Notes: generated from the sequence alone by a model not told the origin. Shown: positions 16,748 through 26,292, numbered from the stretch's first letter. The stretch: 64,000 nucleotides of DNA from Halobellus inordinatus (GCF_024464655.1 NZ_JANHAV010000001.1:310001-374000), one strand, 5' to 3'. Program-made: numbers and translations.

Positions 16748-17658
16748 CCGGCGGGGCGACGCTCCAGACGGGCGTCGGCCTGAGCGACTCTATCGGTCGC
16801 TTCCTCGCTGGATTCGGACTGCCGGACACGGTCGCCGGCCTGCTCGGACAGGCGCTGGCGTTCCTCGGCGTGTTCGCCGTCGTCTATCTCGTCGGGCGCA
16901 GCGTCGTGCTCCCGCTCGCGAACCGGATGATGGACTCGCGCGGTCTCGAAACACACGCACAGACGCCACTGCGGCGACTCCTCGTCCTCGTCGTCGGTTT
17001 CGTCGGCATCACCGCGGCGTTCGGGGCGGCGGGCTACCCCAACTTCCTGCAGTCGCTCGCGACGATCGCCGCGGCGGCGACGCTGGCGATCGGGTTCGCG
17101 ATGCAGGACGTCCTGAAGAACTTCGTCGCCGGCATCTTCATCTACACCGACAAGCCGTTCAAGATCGGCGACTGGATCGAATGGGACGGCAACTCCGGTA
17201 TCGTCGAAGACATCAGCTTCCGCGTCTCGCGCGTCCGGACGTTCGACAACGAACTCCTGACGGTGCCGAACTCGGCGCTGACCGACGGCGTCATCAAGAA
17301 CCCCGTCGCGAAAAACAAACTCCGCCTCCAGGTCCCCTTCGGAATCGGCTACGACGACGACGTCGAGCGAGCGACCGAGATCATCGTCGAGGAAGCCGAC
17401 GCCCGCGACGACATCCTCGACGATCCCGCGCCGACGGTGCGGCTGACGGAACTCGGTGACTCCTCGGTGACGCTTACCTCTCGAATCTGGATCGACGACC
17501 CGAGTCGTGCTGACTTCGTCAAGACCCGCGCGGAGTACGTCCAGACCGTGAAACGGCGCTTCGACGAGGAGGGCATCGACATCCCGTACCCGAACCGGAC
17601 GCTCGGTGGCGAACTCACCGTCGCCGGCCTCGAAGAAGTCACGCCCGCAGACGACTGA
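16744..17658 (+). CDS. MscS-family mechanosensitive ion channel, 304 aa
   Basis: Three membrane segments (ALAFLGVFAVVYLVGRSVVL, LLVLVVGFVGITAAFGAAGY and IAAAATLAIGFAMQDVLKNFV) are followed by the soluble beta domain with the MscS signature FIYTDKPFKIGDWIEWDGNS and TVPNSALTDGVIKNP. It is an osmotic safety valve that opens under membrane tension. The TM3 alanine/glycine-rich pore helix is present. It is coupled to the YhbY gene by a four-base overlap. The last residues (LTVAGLEEVTPADD) form a short acidic tail. Confidence 0.94.
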   Translation: MTGGATLQTGVGLSDSIGRFLAGFGLPDTVAGLLGQALAFLGVFAVVYLVGRSVVLPLANRMMDSRGLETHAQTPLRRLLVLVVGFVGITAAFGAAGYPNFLQSLATIAAAATLAIGFAMQDVLKNFVAGIFIYTDKPFKIGDWIEWDGNSGIVEDISFRVSRVRTFDNELLTVPNSALTDGVIKNPVAKNKLRLQVPFGIGYDDDVERATEIIVEEADARDDILDDPAPTVRLTELGDSSVTLTSRIWIDDPSRADFVKTRAEYVQTVKRRFDEEGIDIPYPNRTLGGELTVAGLEEVTPADD

Positions 17659-17701
17659 GCGCGTCGCCCCTCGTCTGCGCTGCTCTCGCTATTCGGTCGC
17701 C

Positions 17702-18514
17702 TTACAGTTCGATCCGCTCGACGAGCTGATCGTCGGCTTTCGTGTTGACCGCGACGATGCGGATGTGCGATGCGAGTCCCGAATCCCTGAGTTTCGCTTT
17801 CAGGAGGTTATCTACCTGATAGACGCCGGCAGCGTTGACCATCTCGATCTCGACGAGGACGGCCTTGCCGTCGCCGGGACGGAGCGAGACGCTCTCGATC
17901 GCCTGGCTGGAGAGGGTGTTGATCCCCCGGCCACCCTTCTCGTAGGGGATGCGCGAGCGGCCGCGCTCCATATCCAGCGCGTCGGCGACGCGAATGACGC
18001 CCGCTTCGGTCGTCAGCGGATCTTCTTCGGTGTGATGGCACAGAATCGCGTGCAGCACTTCGGCCTTCATCCGGACTACCTCAGGGGTGTCGTAGAACTC
18101 GAACTGCGGGAGGATGCGGTCGAGGACGTCGGATGCGAGCGGAATCGAATAGTACGCGTGCTCGTCGCGGTGGACGACGTGGCCGATATCGTGCAGCGTC
18201 GCCGCCAGCGCGACGATCACCGGTTCGTCGGCCTCCGCGAGGCCCTGGTCGGCCGCGCCGTTGAACGCCACGTCGCCGCCCTTCAGGAGGTCATAGAGGT
18301 TGAGCGCGCGGTTGCGGACGATCTCGATGTGTTTGGGACCGTGGTCGTTGTATCCTTTGCGCGTGACCGCGTTGACGTTCTGGGCCTGCAGATACGTCGT
18401 AATCTCGGGGTCGTCGAGGATCTGCGGGAGAACCGCGTTGAGTCGCTCGTCCGGGAAATTGTGGTCTGCGTCCGGGTCGTACTCGTGACCGACGCTCTCG
18501 GTAGACTCAGCCAT
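17702..18514 (-). CDS. HD-domain phosphohydrolase, 270 aa
   Basis: The HD metal site is visible as HDIGH at about residues 108-112, with an upstream His in NDHGPKH (about residue 58) and ILCHHTEEDPLT downstream. A second C-terminal domain (SVSLRPGDGKAVLVEIEMVNAAGVYQVDNLLKA) is beta-rich and ends IRIVAVNTKADDQLV. Archaeal HD proteins of this type are predicted nucleotide or phosphate-ester hydrolases; the substrate is not known. A deeply conserved archaeal protein by appearance, acting in the cytosol. Confidence 0.88.
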   Translation of the reverse strand: MAESTESVGHEYDPDADHNFPDERLNAVLPQILDDPEITTYLQAQNVNAVTRKGYNDHGPKHIEIVRNRALNLYDLLKGGDVAFNGAADQGLAEADEPVIVALAATLHDIGHVVHRDEHAYYSIPLASDVLDRILPQFEFYDTPEVVRMKAEVLHAILCHHTEEDPLTTEAGVIRVADALDMERGRSRIPYEKGGRGINTLSSQAIESVSLRPGDGKAVLVEIEMVNAAGVYQVDNLLKAKLRDSGLASHIRIVAVNTKADDQLVERIEL

Positions 18515-18601
18515 ACTTCTGTATATTCTCCGGGGAGCGCAAAGTAGCCTACGGGTAGGCCGATCGGGAACGTGTCAGATTCGGGTGTCGCGACCGACTC
18601 A

Positions 18602-18681
18602 TACTGATTACTCTCGTCTCTTACCGCCGACCACCGCCACCGGGAGTGGCGCTCGGCGGTACACAGTGAGAGTACTTCCTC
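18602..18681. mobile_element. Family C palindromic element, copy 2 (80 bp)
   Basis: Same layout and length as copy 1 (4683-4762): left end TACTGATTACTCTCGTC, right end AGTGAGAGTACTTCCTC, with the ACCGCCGA / CTCGGCGGT inner hairpin. TCA flanks both sides (18599-18601 and 18682-18684), and the right TCA is the stop codon of the peroxiredoxin gene. The right terminus has decayed more than the left. Confidence 0.75.
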
Positions 18682-19161
18682 TCAGGCGCTCGCTTCTTCG
18701 GCGGCGGCGGCGACCTCGTCGTAGTCGGGTTCGGCGCCGGGGTCGTCGCTCACCCAGGCGTAGGTGACTGACCCGTCTTCGTCGACGACGAAGACCGCGC
18801 GCTTTGCGACGTTGTAGACGCCGAGGTCCGCGAAGTCCATCGAGACGTCGTAGGCGTCGATGATCTCGCGGTTGGTGTCGCTGAGGAGCGCGAAGTTCAG
18901 TTCGTTCTGCCGGCGGAACTCGTTGAGCGTGAACGGCGTGTCGATGCTGATGCCGTACACTTCGGCGCCGACGTCCTCGAAGTTGGCCATCTGATCGCGG
19001 AACGTACACATCTCGGTCGTACAGGTGCTCGTGAACGACGCGGGGAAGAACGCGAGCACGAGCGGCCCCTCCGAGAGTTCTTCTGAGAGGGTGAACGAGC
19101 CGATGTCGCCGTCTGCGAGCGGTGCGGTGAAGTCAGGGGCAGTATCGCCGACTGAAACCAT
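18682..19161 (-). CDS. Thiol peroxiredoxin (AhpC/TSA, BCP-like), 159 aa
   Basis: Thioredoxin-fold peroxidase. FFPASFTSTCTTEMCTF carries the peroxidatic Cys47 (T-x-x-C motif) and Cys52, a likely resolving cysteine five residues later as in BCP-type enzymes. VYGISIDTPFTLNEFRRQN and VFVVDEDGSVTYAWV complete the fold. It reduces peroxides in the cytosol. The ATG at 19161 was chosen because the upstream in-frame sequence is basic and unlike the family. It is divergent from a small winged-helix gene at 19333, a possible regulator. Confidence 0.92.
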   Translation of the reverse strand: MVSVGDTAPDFTAPLADGDIGSFTLSEELSEGPLVLAFFPASFTSTCTTEMCTFRDQMANFEDVGAEVYGISIDTPFTLNEFRRQNELNFALLSDTNREIIDAYDVSMDFADLGVYNVAKRAVFVVDEDGSVTYAWVSDDPGAEPDYDEVAAAAEEASA

Positions 19162-19332
19162 ACCGGGAGTGCGCAGGCATCCCGGTTCAATGTTGCTGTC
19201 GCTGGTTTCGATTGCCTGTTTCGGCCCGAATTCACCGAGCGTCGCGGGGTCTGCTGTCCGGCGACGCAGTCGTCGTGTGTCACCACGGTTCCCGAGCCGA
19301 ATACCCATATACCGGTAGTATCTGTCGTAGGT

Positions 19333-19626
19333 GTGATCACCTATCGCCTGACGCAGTCGACCGACTTCGAGATTCTCGAAGTGTCGGCTGATGGCCGGCG
19401 TACAGGCGCTTCGAATCTGTCCGTCCGGCTCGACCGCAAGCGGACATCCCTCAACACACGACTGCGGGAACTCGCCGGGCAGGAGTTCCTGACCGACGTC
19501 GGCCCGTCCGATACGGCTGGCCTCTACGACGACGATCGCGAGGCGTTCACCGCCGCCGTCGACGAGCTTGCAGCGAAGATCACCATCGAACCGCTGGCGA
19601 TCTCCGATCGCGCTCCCACGGAGTGA
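19333..19626 (+). CDS. Small winged-helix-like protein, 97 aa, possible regulator
   Basis: The frame begins with GTG at 19333, with a TATA-like CATATACC near 19307-19314 about 22 bases upstream, consistent with a leaderless transcript. The sequence DFEILEVSADGRRTGASNLSVRLDRKRTSLNTRLRELAGQEFLTDVG (shown here only in its first part) reads as two helices, a recognition-like helix and a wing, as in small haloarchaeal PhiH1-repressor-like regulators. It is divergent from the peroxiredoxin gene, sharing a 171 base upstream region. A link to oxidative-stress control is inference only. Confidence 0.65.
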   Translation: MITYRLTQSTDFEILEVSADGRRTGASNLSVRLDRKRTSLNTRLRELAGQEFLTDVGPSDTAGLYDDDREAFTAAVDELAAKITIEPLAISDRAPTE

Positions 19627-19963
19627 CGCCGGAATCAGACCCGTTTCTCTCGTAACTGCATCTCGTAACTACACCTCGTAACTACACTCTCTTTTCGCGC
19701 TCGTGCGTGCGTGGTCTGACTGTAGCTGACGAGCCACGTTGAGTCCGTGAATATTGGTACCACACCTGACCGTCCGGATTCCCTAAACCCACAGTAAAGA
19801 CCGTGAAACATTCGTGTTTGCCAGATTCAAATAAAACCTTTGGCGAATACCAGCGGTAGACACTAGCAATAGATATAAGTGGTGTAAACTGGAATACACG
19901 TGCCGAGTGGTGCATAGCTGTGTGGAGGCCACTCGAACTGGATCGATTGTAGTAGAACGGAAC
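19627..19963. other. Intergenic, relatively AT-rich, with a 13 bp triple repeat
   Basis: This 337 base gap has no convincing gene. It includes three tandem 13 bp repeats (19649-19687), then an AT-rich stretch around 19800-19900 (for example AAATAAAACC and AGATATAAG) that probably holds the promoter of the next gene. Minus-strand frames here are cysteine- and serine-rich with unusual codon use and were not called. Confidence 0.5.
19649..19687. repeat. Tandem repeat, 3 x 13 bp
   Basis: Units CTCGTAACTGCAT, CTCGTAACTACAC and CTCGTAACTACAC. The last two are identical. Lies just after the stop of the small winged-helix gene. Confidence 0.8.
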
Positions 19964-20134
19964 ATGGCAACGATGACAACATCGGATAACGGCAGTCGCT
20001 CGGACACCACGCACACGTCCATCGAGATCAGCCGGGACGTCTGGCGACAGGTCCGCAGTGATGCCGTTGCAGACGGGAAGAACGTCTCTGAAAAACTGGA
20101 GGAGGTGCTCGAGGATTATTACGACCTCGATTGA
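19964..20134 (+). CDS. Small ribbon-helix-helix-type protein, 56 aa
   Basis: The core HTSIEISRDVWRQVRSDAV gives a basic beta-strand followed by two helices (KNVSEKLEEVLEDYYDLD), which is the CopG/Arc-type ribbon-helix-helix layout. ATG at 19964 or 19973 can be the start. The gene lies 87 bases upstream of the giant surface glycoprotein on the same strand. It may regulate that gene or be an antitoxin-like protein without a visible toxin partner; neither is proven. Confidence 0.65.
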   Translation: MATMTTSDNGSRSDTTHTSIEISRDVWRQVRSDAVADGKNVSEKLEEVLEDYYDLD

Positions 20135-20221
20135 CGCGCCGGGCGCGAGCCCGCCGGAGCACGCGATGATCCAGCAGTCGTATCGCTCGCTAACTAACCA
20201 CGATTATACATTCAACACTGA

Positions 20222-23200
20222 ATGACACACGATAAACACGACAAAGTCCGCGCAGTGTTCCTCGCGGCGCTGATGATCGTCTCCGTCTTCGGAGGCTCCA
20301 TCGCGTTCGCTGGGAGTGCTGCAGCGGCATCGACCAGTGCTGGGAATAGTAGTATTTCACCCAGTTCCGTCGATGGAAATACGACGGGTAATACACTAAC
20401 GGTAACGCTCAATGCAACTGATGTTAACACTAGTGACACGACGGCTCAGGTCTTCGCTGTCCGCCTCCCCACGGAGGTTGACTTCGATCTGAGTGGATCG
20501 TCGGTTTCAGGCACCACAATCAACAACGGGAACGTCACTGTCGGTTCTACCAACGTCTACGACAACAACGACACCGCGACAGTCAGTCTGAGTGACGACG
20601 ATGCTAATGGTGTCAACAGTGACACTGTGAACATCACATTTGACATCGGATCTGTTGGTGTTCCTAACGTGGCAACCACGACTGGATCCGCTCAGTACGC
20701 TGTTGACGCTAACAGCGATGGTACCTATGGCAGCGGTGAGGGATTCGATTTCACCAACTTCCAAGATGTTACGGTTAATGACGTGACGGCTCCCACATTT
20801 GAGGGCGCCGTCACCGGCAACCAGTCTGGAGGAGATAGCCTGGCTCGTGACAAGATCTACGTCAACTACACCGAGCCAAGTGGTCTAAACGCAAGTACAG
20901 TAACGACTGGTGACTACCAAGTGAACGGAGAGCCTGGCGCGGTTACTGGAGTCAAACTCGCCTCAAACGGTGAGGACGTCATCCTCACAGTCGATAGCAC
21001 GCTTTCGGCTGACGCAACTCCATCGGTCACTCAGATTAGTGCTATCGAAGACACAGAAGGTAACTCGCTCGATAGCTTCGCACAAACGACTGCCGCCGAC
21101 GGCCTTGGGCCAGTTATCTCAAAATACACGGTTACGAACCCGACCGGACAGGATGTCCAAGTTGAGTTCAACAGTACTGAACAATTAGGTGCTGTCTCAG
21201 CCGCAGTTAGTGGCGCCGAGACTGGCACTCTGACAGGAGTCGGTGGTGACTTCACCGAGAGTGGAAGTGGGCCATACACGTACACCGCTACGTATAGTGG
21301 CGCCTCTGACGGTGAATACACGATCACACTCAACGAAGCTAACGACACTGCCAACGACAACAACGGTGCAACGGGTCAGTCTGACAGCGCGACGGTCGAC
21401 ACGACCGATCCCGCTGACCTTAGCATCGACAAGCCCACTACGACGGTCGTCAACACGACTGACGACACGCTGAACGTCAACTACAGTTACAACGAGGCGA
21501 ACCCCAACACTGCAACAGTCATCCTCGAGAACGGCTCGAACGTCGTCGAGTACAACATCGACGACAGCCAGTACGCTGGTGACAACAACGAAAAGCAGGT
21601 TGCTCTCGACCTCAACGCGTCCAGCGCAGACGTTGTCGAAGGCAACGGCTTCGTTGACGGTACGTACAACCTCACCGTCAACGTGACTGACGTCGCTAGT
21701 AACACGACGTCGGCGACGGCACAGGACCGTGTCGTGTTCGACACGACATCGCCCTCGATCGACCTGACGTCGCCGACTCAACTTCAGTACAACCGCACGG
21801 GTCAGGATCTCACGGTTGAGTACGATCTCACCGAGGCAAATCCTGCTCGCGTGAACGTGACGCTCGCTGATGGTACGGGTAACAACACCACCTTCGTGAC
21901 TGCGGATACGGATGGTCAGGATACGATCACGCTGACGGAAGCCAATGCAGACACCGTCAACGGTGACGGGTTGACTAACACGACCTACAACGTGACGGTT
22001 ACCGCCGTTGACGAAGCCGGTCTGAGCAGTTCCGATACTGAAACTGATGTCCTCGAGATCGACGACATCAACCCCGGCGACATCCAGATCGAGAAACCCA
22101 CCAGCGAAGTCATCAAGCAGTCCGGTGACACGCTCGGTGTCGCGTACAACTACTACGAAGACAACACCGAATCCGTTACGGTCACGCTGAACGGATCGAC
22201 CGACTACACGTACAACGTCGATGACTCGCAGTACGTCAACGACGACACGCGCAAGTCGCTTGATCTCGACCTTGACCAATCGGACAACTCTCCGGGTACT
22301 CTGAACGAAGGCACGTACTCGGTGAACGTCACGGTCACTGACAGCGCTGGCAACACGCACTCCGCTGAGACGAACAAGAAGTGGGTCGTCATCAACGACA
22401 ACACGGCTGACGTCAACGACGCCTCCACGACGGCGGGCGTCGTCCGCCCTGGTGATACGATCACTGTCGAATACAACTACACGGACCAGACGAACGCGAC
22501 GTCCGTCACGTTCGAACTGGTCGACGACAAGGGCACCGCGACCACGGACGATGACGAGGTCCTCACGACGCTCGGCACGTCCTCGGACGTTGTGCCTACC
22601 GACGACATCCAGAAGGAACTCACGATTCCGGACGGCTACGATGGTAACTCCTTCTCCGTCGAAGTCTCGACGGAGAACCGCTTCGGTGAGACCGACTCCT
22701 CCGAGACGGCGAACTTCACCATCAACGAGGAACTCCCCTCGATCACCGAGGTCGAAACTGACGCTGGTACCAACACTGCCTACGTCCACTTCAACGAAGA
22801 CGTCTACCCGAGCGGTGACGCTACGTTCACGGTGGACGACTTCGCCTACCAGGACGTCAGCGCTGGTGGTGCCATTGGCATCGATGCGGTCACGGATGCC
22901 TACCTTGAGGATGGTCACACGGTCCTCGTCGTTGACCTGAACGGTGACGTGCAGGCCTCCGACCTCGAAGCCGACCTCGTCAACGCTCGCGCGGGTCAGC
23001 TCATTGACTCCGCCGGTGCGCAGGTCGGTACCGAGACGGTTGCCATCAACGACACGACCGGACCGACGGTCACGATCAGTGGCCTCGAGGACGTCACCAA
23101 CACGAGCGCAGACAGCTACGCTGGTGTCTCGATCGACGTCGACGAGACGGTCAACGTGACGGTCTCTGCGACGGCCGACTCGAACATCAACGCGACGTAC

Positions 23201-25093
23201 ACGAAGGTTGGTCCTGGTGACGATATCCAGCTCACCGGATCGACGCTTGATCTCTCCAGTCTCGAAGACACCGAGAGCCTCGGCATCACGGTCGACGTCG
23301 AGGACCTCTCGAAGGCTGGCTACACCGACAGTGAGAGCAGCACTGTCGCGAAAGACACCGTGAAGCCCGAGATCGTCAGCGCGACGACGAACGCGGGTAC
23401 GAACACGATCACGGTCGAACTCAGTGAACCGGTCGACGGCGCCACCTTCAGCGGGGACAACGTCACGGTTCACGACGTCACGCGCGAAGACGCCGACACC
23501 TACACGGTGACGACTCAAAGCGAAGTCCTGGCAGACATCAGCACCGCCTCGCTGACGATGACGGGCGGGACTGACGACGTCGGTAACGCGCCAGTTGGTG
23601 AGCCGGTCACGCTCACTGACACCGAGAAGCCGACGCTTGACCTGGTGACGGCCGAAACTGGTGATACCACCGTGGAACTTCGGTTCTCTGAGAGCGTCTA
23701 CAACGACACGGACACGAACCTCACTGACGGTAACATCCACTACCAGAACAGTGAGAGCGGTGTGAACCACCGAATTGTCGGTGTCGAACACGATGCGGGC
23801 GACACGACCGCGACGGTCACCCTGAACACCTCGCTTGTCGAGGACGATATCGGCAACGACGAGATTCAGGTCGCTCGCTTCAACGACTCTGTCGACAACA
23901 ACAACACTCAGACCGTCACGATCACGGATAGTGTCTGGGTCAGCGACATCCAGCTGACGAACACGTCGAACCACGAAGTCCAGATCTCGTTCAACGCTAC
24001 CGACAAGCTGGATAACTTCACGGCGAACCTCGTGAGTCCGCAGCTCGTCGAAGTCGATCACACTGACGAGACGTTCCACATCGAGGATGCAACCGAAGAA
24101 GCGAACGGTGACAAGTACACCTACACGGTGAACTACACTGTTCAGCGCGACAGCATCTACGGTCTGAACCTACAGAGCATCGAGGCCCTCGACGGCGCGA
24201 CGGACGACGATGTGGGACTCGATATCGACGATACGGCTGAAGTCGACTACGAGGATCCGGAGGCTGACGACGCTGAGCTCACCTCCGACAACAAGCGCAA
24301 CAACGCCGGATCGACGGTCGTTGTGCAGTTCAACGAACCCATCCAAGAAGCTGGTGAGTTCGATGTCTCGAACATCACGTTCGCAGGCACCCCTGCAGAA
24401 AATGCCTATCTCACCGGCTACAACGAGATCACTGTTGAGTTCGACACGGTGATTGCCACGGGTGACGCAGAGCACATCGAATTCGGCGTCGATACGGTTG
24501 AGGAAGAATTCGGAGACCACACCTCTGCTGCTGGTACGGACGATCCGGTCGACACGCACGAATACCACCTGAAGGACGGTGTCAACTTCGTGTCCGTCCC
24601 CGCTGAATTCGGCTCGCTCGACATCGCGAGTTCTGAATTCAGCGATGCGACGGTGATGACCTACGAGAACGGCGAGTGGCTCTCCTACAGCCCCGAGAAG
24701 TCCGCCGACAACCAGGACATCGAGTCCCTCGAAGGCGGTCAGGGGTACATCGTGAAGACCGACGCTGACGCGACGGTCGACATCACGGTGCGCAACGAAG
24801 AGTCTGGAACCACCGCCGAGAGCGCCACGCCTGGCGAGCAGCAACTCCACGAAGGCTGGAACCTCGTCGGTCACTGGCAGGAGAATGCCCAAGATGCGGA
24901 CACTCAGGCGGGCGGTGCACTCGCAACACTCGATAGTGTGAGCACTGCAACCCACATCTACGGTCAGGCATCCGACGGTCAGTTCGGCTACAAGACCGTC
25001 GAAGGTGGCCACTTCAAGCCCGGTGAGGCCTACTGGGTCTTCGTCGAGAACGGCGAAGTCTACACGGTCTCCAAGTACGACCAGGTTCGCTAA
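20222..25093 (+). CDS. Giant secreted surface glycoprotein (S-layer candidate), 1623 aa
   Basis: The N-terminus (MTHDKHDKVRAVFLAALM, then a hydrophobic core and GSAAAA) is a Sec signal with the S-layer style of haloarchaea. The mature protein is Asp/Thr/Asn-rich and full of N-x-S/T sequons (NAT, NVT, NTT). Tandem Ig-like repeats of about 95 residues cover roughly residues 400-735, with DDSQY occurring in two of them. The C-terminus has two related modules, one with GVNFVSVPAEFG and GGQGYIVKT, the other with GWNLVGHW and GEAYWVF. No PGF-CTERM motif or membrane anchor is present. The first kilobase has lower GC and relaxed codons. Confidence 0.85.
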   Translation: MTHDKHDKVRAVFLAALMIVSVFGGSIAFAGSAAAASTSAGNSSISPSSVDGNTTGNTLTVTLNATDVNTSDTTAQVFAVRLPTEVDFDLSGSSVSGTTINNGNVTVGSTNVYDNNDTATVSLSDDDANGVNSDTVNITFDIGSVGVPNVATTTGSAQYAVDANSDGTYGSGEGFDFTNFQDVTVNDVTAPTFEGAVTGNQSGGDSLARDKIYVNYTEPSGLNASTVTTGDYQVNGEPGAVTGVKLASNGEDVILTVDSTLSADATPSVTQISAIEDTEGNSLDSFAQTTAADGLGPVISKYTVTNPTGQDVQVEFNSTEQLGAVSAAVSGAETGTLTGVGGDFTESGSGPYTYTATYSGASDGEYTITLNEANDTANDNNGATGQSDSATVDTTDPADLSIDKPTTTVVNTTDDTLNVNYSYNEANPNTATVILENGSNVVEYNIDDSQYAGDNNEKQVALDLNASSADVVEGNGFVDGTYNLTVNVTDVASNTTSATAQDRVVFDTTSPSIDLTSPTQLQYNRTGQDLTVEYDLTEANPARVNVTLADGTGNNTTFVTADTDGQDTITLTEANADTVNGDGLTNTTYNVTVTAVDEAGLSSSDTETDVLEIDDINPGDIQIEKPTSEVIKQSGDTLGVAYNYYEDNTESVTVTLNGSTDYTYNVDDSQYVNDDTRKSLDLDLDQSDNSPGTLNEGTYSVNVTVTDSAGNTHSAETNKKWVVINDNTADVNDASTTAGVVRPGDTITVEYNYTDQTNATSVTFELVDDKGTATTDDDEVLTTLGTSSDVVPTDDIQKELTIPDGYDGNSFSVEVSTENRFGETDSSETANFTINEELPSITEVETDAGTNTAYVHFNEDVYPSGDATFTVDDFAYQDVSAGGAIGIDAVTDAYLEDGHTVLVVDLNGDVQASDLEADLVNARAGQLIDSAGAQVGTETVAINDTTGPTVTISGLEDVTNTSADSYAGVSIDVDETVNVTVSATADSNINATYTKVGPGDDIQLTGSTLDLSSLEDTESLGITVDVEDLSKAGYTDSESSTVAKDTVKPEIVSATTNAGTNTITVELSEPVDGATFSGDNVTVHDVTREDADTYTVTTQSEVLADISTASLTMTGGTDDVGNAPVGEPVTLTDTEKPTLDLVTAETGDTTVELRFSESVYNDTDTNLTDGNIHYQNSESGVNHRIVGVEHDAGDTTATVTLNTSLVEDDIGNDEIQVARFNDSVDNNNTQTVTITDSVWVSDIQLTNTSNHEVQISFNATDKLDNFTANLVSPQLVEVDHTDETFHIEDATEEANGDKYTYTVNYTVQRDSIYGLNLQSIEALDGATDDDVGLDIDDTAEVDYEDPEADDAELTSDNKRNNAGSTVVVQFNEPIQEAGEFDVSNITFAGTPAENAYLTGYNEITVEFDTVIATGDAEHIEFGVDTVEEEFGDHTSAAGTDDPVDTHEYHLKDGVNFVSVPAEFGSLDIASSEFSDATVMTYENGEWLSYSPEKSADNQDIESLEGGQGYIVKTDADATVDITVRNEESGTTAESATPGEQQLHEGWNLVGHWQENAQDADTQAGGALATLDSVSTATHIYGQASDGQFGYKTVEGGHFKPGEAYWVFVENGEVYTVSKYDQVR

Positions 25094-25144
25094 CCAACCG
25101 CAGTCCACACCTTTCCGAATTTATTTGGGGGTAACTACAACAAA

Positions 25145-26236
25145 ATGACAACCAAGATGATACGGAACTCTCGTGGCCTGCGGTATCTCGCAGTCGCGAT
25201 GGTGGCGATGCTGCTCATCGCCCCAGCGACTGCAGTCGCCGTTCCAAGTCCGCCGCACGAAGTCTTCGGCACGGTCACTGACCAGAATGGAAATGCGGTC
25301 GACGGGCTCACCGTCACGGTGACCGACGAAGACGGCAACAGCTACACGGCGACGACTGACGCCGACGGCTACTACGAAATCAAGTTCCCCGCGGAGGACG
25401 GCTCCGAGGGCGAAACACTCACAGTCTCGGTCGAGGGCAAAGACGCCTCCGACACCACGTCGTTCGAGTCTGCCACCTCTGAACGGATCGACCTCAGCGT
25501 CGAGGTCGATACCGGCGGCGGTGGCGGCGGTGACGATGACGACGATACCGGTGGTGGCGGTGGCGGCGGTGGCGGTGGCGGCGGTGCTGCCCCACCGGAA
25601 GACACCGCGACGCCGGGTGGCGACACCACGCCTGAGCCAGTCTCCGAAACGGTCGATCTCGACCAGGACGGCGCCGCGAAGGTGAACCTCTCGGGCGGTA
25701 CGGGCGCAACGAGCGTCTCCGTGTCCGTTCCGAACAAGACGGGCCAGACGTCTGTCCAAGAACTGCCCGACCCGCCGGCTGACGTACCCGCCCCCGAAGG
25801 CGACTACGTGAGCGGGGTCGACATCTCCGCGCCGGACCCGGCTGAAGGCGAGACCGCGACGGTCTCGATCAGCGTCTCGCAGTCGCGCCTGGACGAACTG
25901 GGCGTGAGTGCTGAGCAGCTGGTCGTCCAGCACTACCGCGACGGTGCCTGGGAGACGCTCGAAACGAGCGCCGAGACCCAAGACGGCGAAGTCGTCCTGA
26001 GCGCAGAGACGACGGGCTTCTCGCCGTTCGCGGTCACGACGCAGGAGCAAGCGCAGGTGACGACGACGGCTGATACGACCGATCAGCCGGACGAGACGAC
26101 GGAACCAGCGACCCAGGCGACGACGACGTCGCCGCCGGGTGACGACGGCGGGCCTGGCCCGCTGCTCATCGCTGGCGTCGTGATCGTCATCCTGGCGATC
26201 GTCGCCGGCGCGTACTTCGCGTCCCAGAACGAATAG
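25145..26236 (+). CDS. Surface protein with PGF-pre-PGF-like domain and C-terminal membrane anchor, 363 aa
   Basis: Signal peptide (YLAVAMVAMLLIAPATAVAV), then a carboxypeptidase-regulatory-like beta module (VFGTVTDQNGNAVDGLTVTV) of about 75 residues. A Gly/Asp-rich hinge follows, then a PGF-pre-PGF-like domain around residues 160-300 (ending TGFSPFAVTTQ), a Thr/Pro-rich stalk and a C-terminal helix LLIAGVVIVILAIVAGAYFA. It is thus an anchored cell-surface protein with a short cytoplasmic tail. It starts 51 bases after the giant glycoprotein and may anchor or cap it (inference). Confidence 0.85.
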   Translation: MTTKMIRNSRGLRYLAVAMVAMLLIAPATAVAVPSPPHEVFGTVTDQNGNAVDGLTVTVTDEDGNSYTATTDADGYYEIKFPAEDGSEGETLTVSVEGKDASDTTSFESATSERIDLSVEVDTGGGGGGDDDDDTGGGGGGGGGGGGAAPPEDTATPGGDTTPEPVSETVDLDQDGAAKVNLSGGTGATSVSVSVPNKTGQTSVQELPDPPADVPAPEGDYVSGVDISAPDPAEGETATVSISVSQSRLDELGVSAEQLVVQHYRDGAWETLETSAETQDGEVVLSAETTGFSPFAVTTQEQAQVTTTADTTDQPDETTEPATQATTTSPPGDDGGPGPLLIAGVVIVILAIVAGAYFASQNE

Positions 26237-26292
26237 CGCGCCTCCCACACCTCGCACCACCCCTTCACACGCTCCATTCTTTGCGCCCGGTC

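Noticed and set aside
19682-20014. 110-codon minus-strand frame in the gap before the RHH gene
   Set aside because: Cysteine-, serine- and arginine-rich sequence with no homology-like pattern. It crosses probable promoter DNA and opposes the RHH gene.
21197-24079. 960-codon open frame on the minus strand inside the surface glycoprotein
   Set aside because: Antisense to a well-supported gene. Its valine-, arginine- and aspartate-rich composition is what a high-GC acidic gene gives when read in reverse. There are no domains or a plausible start.
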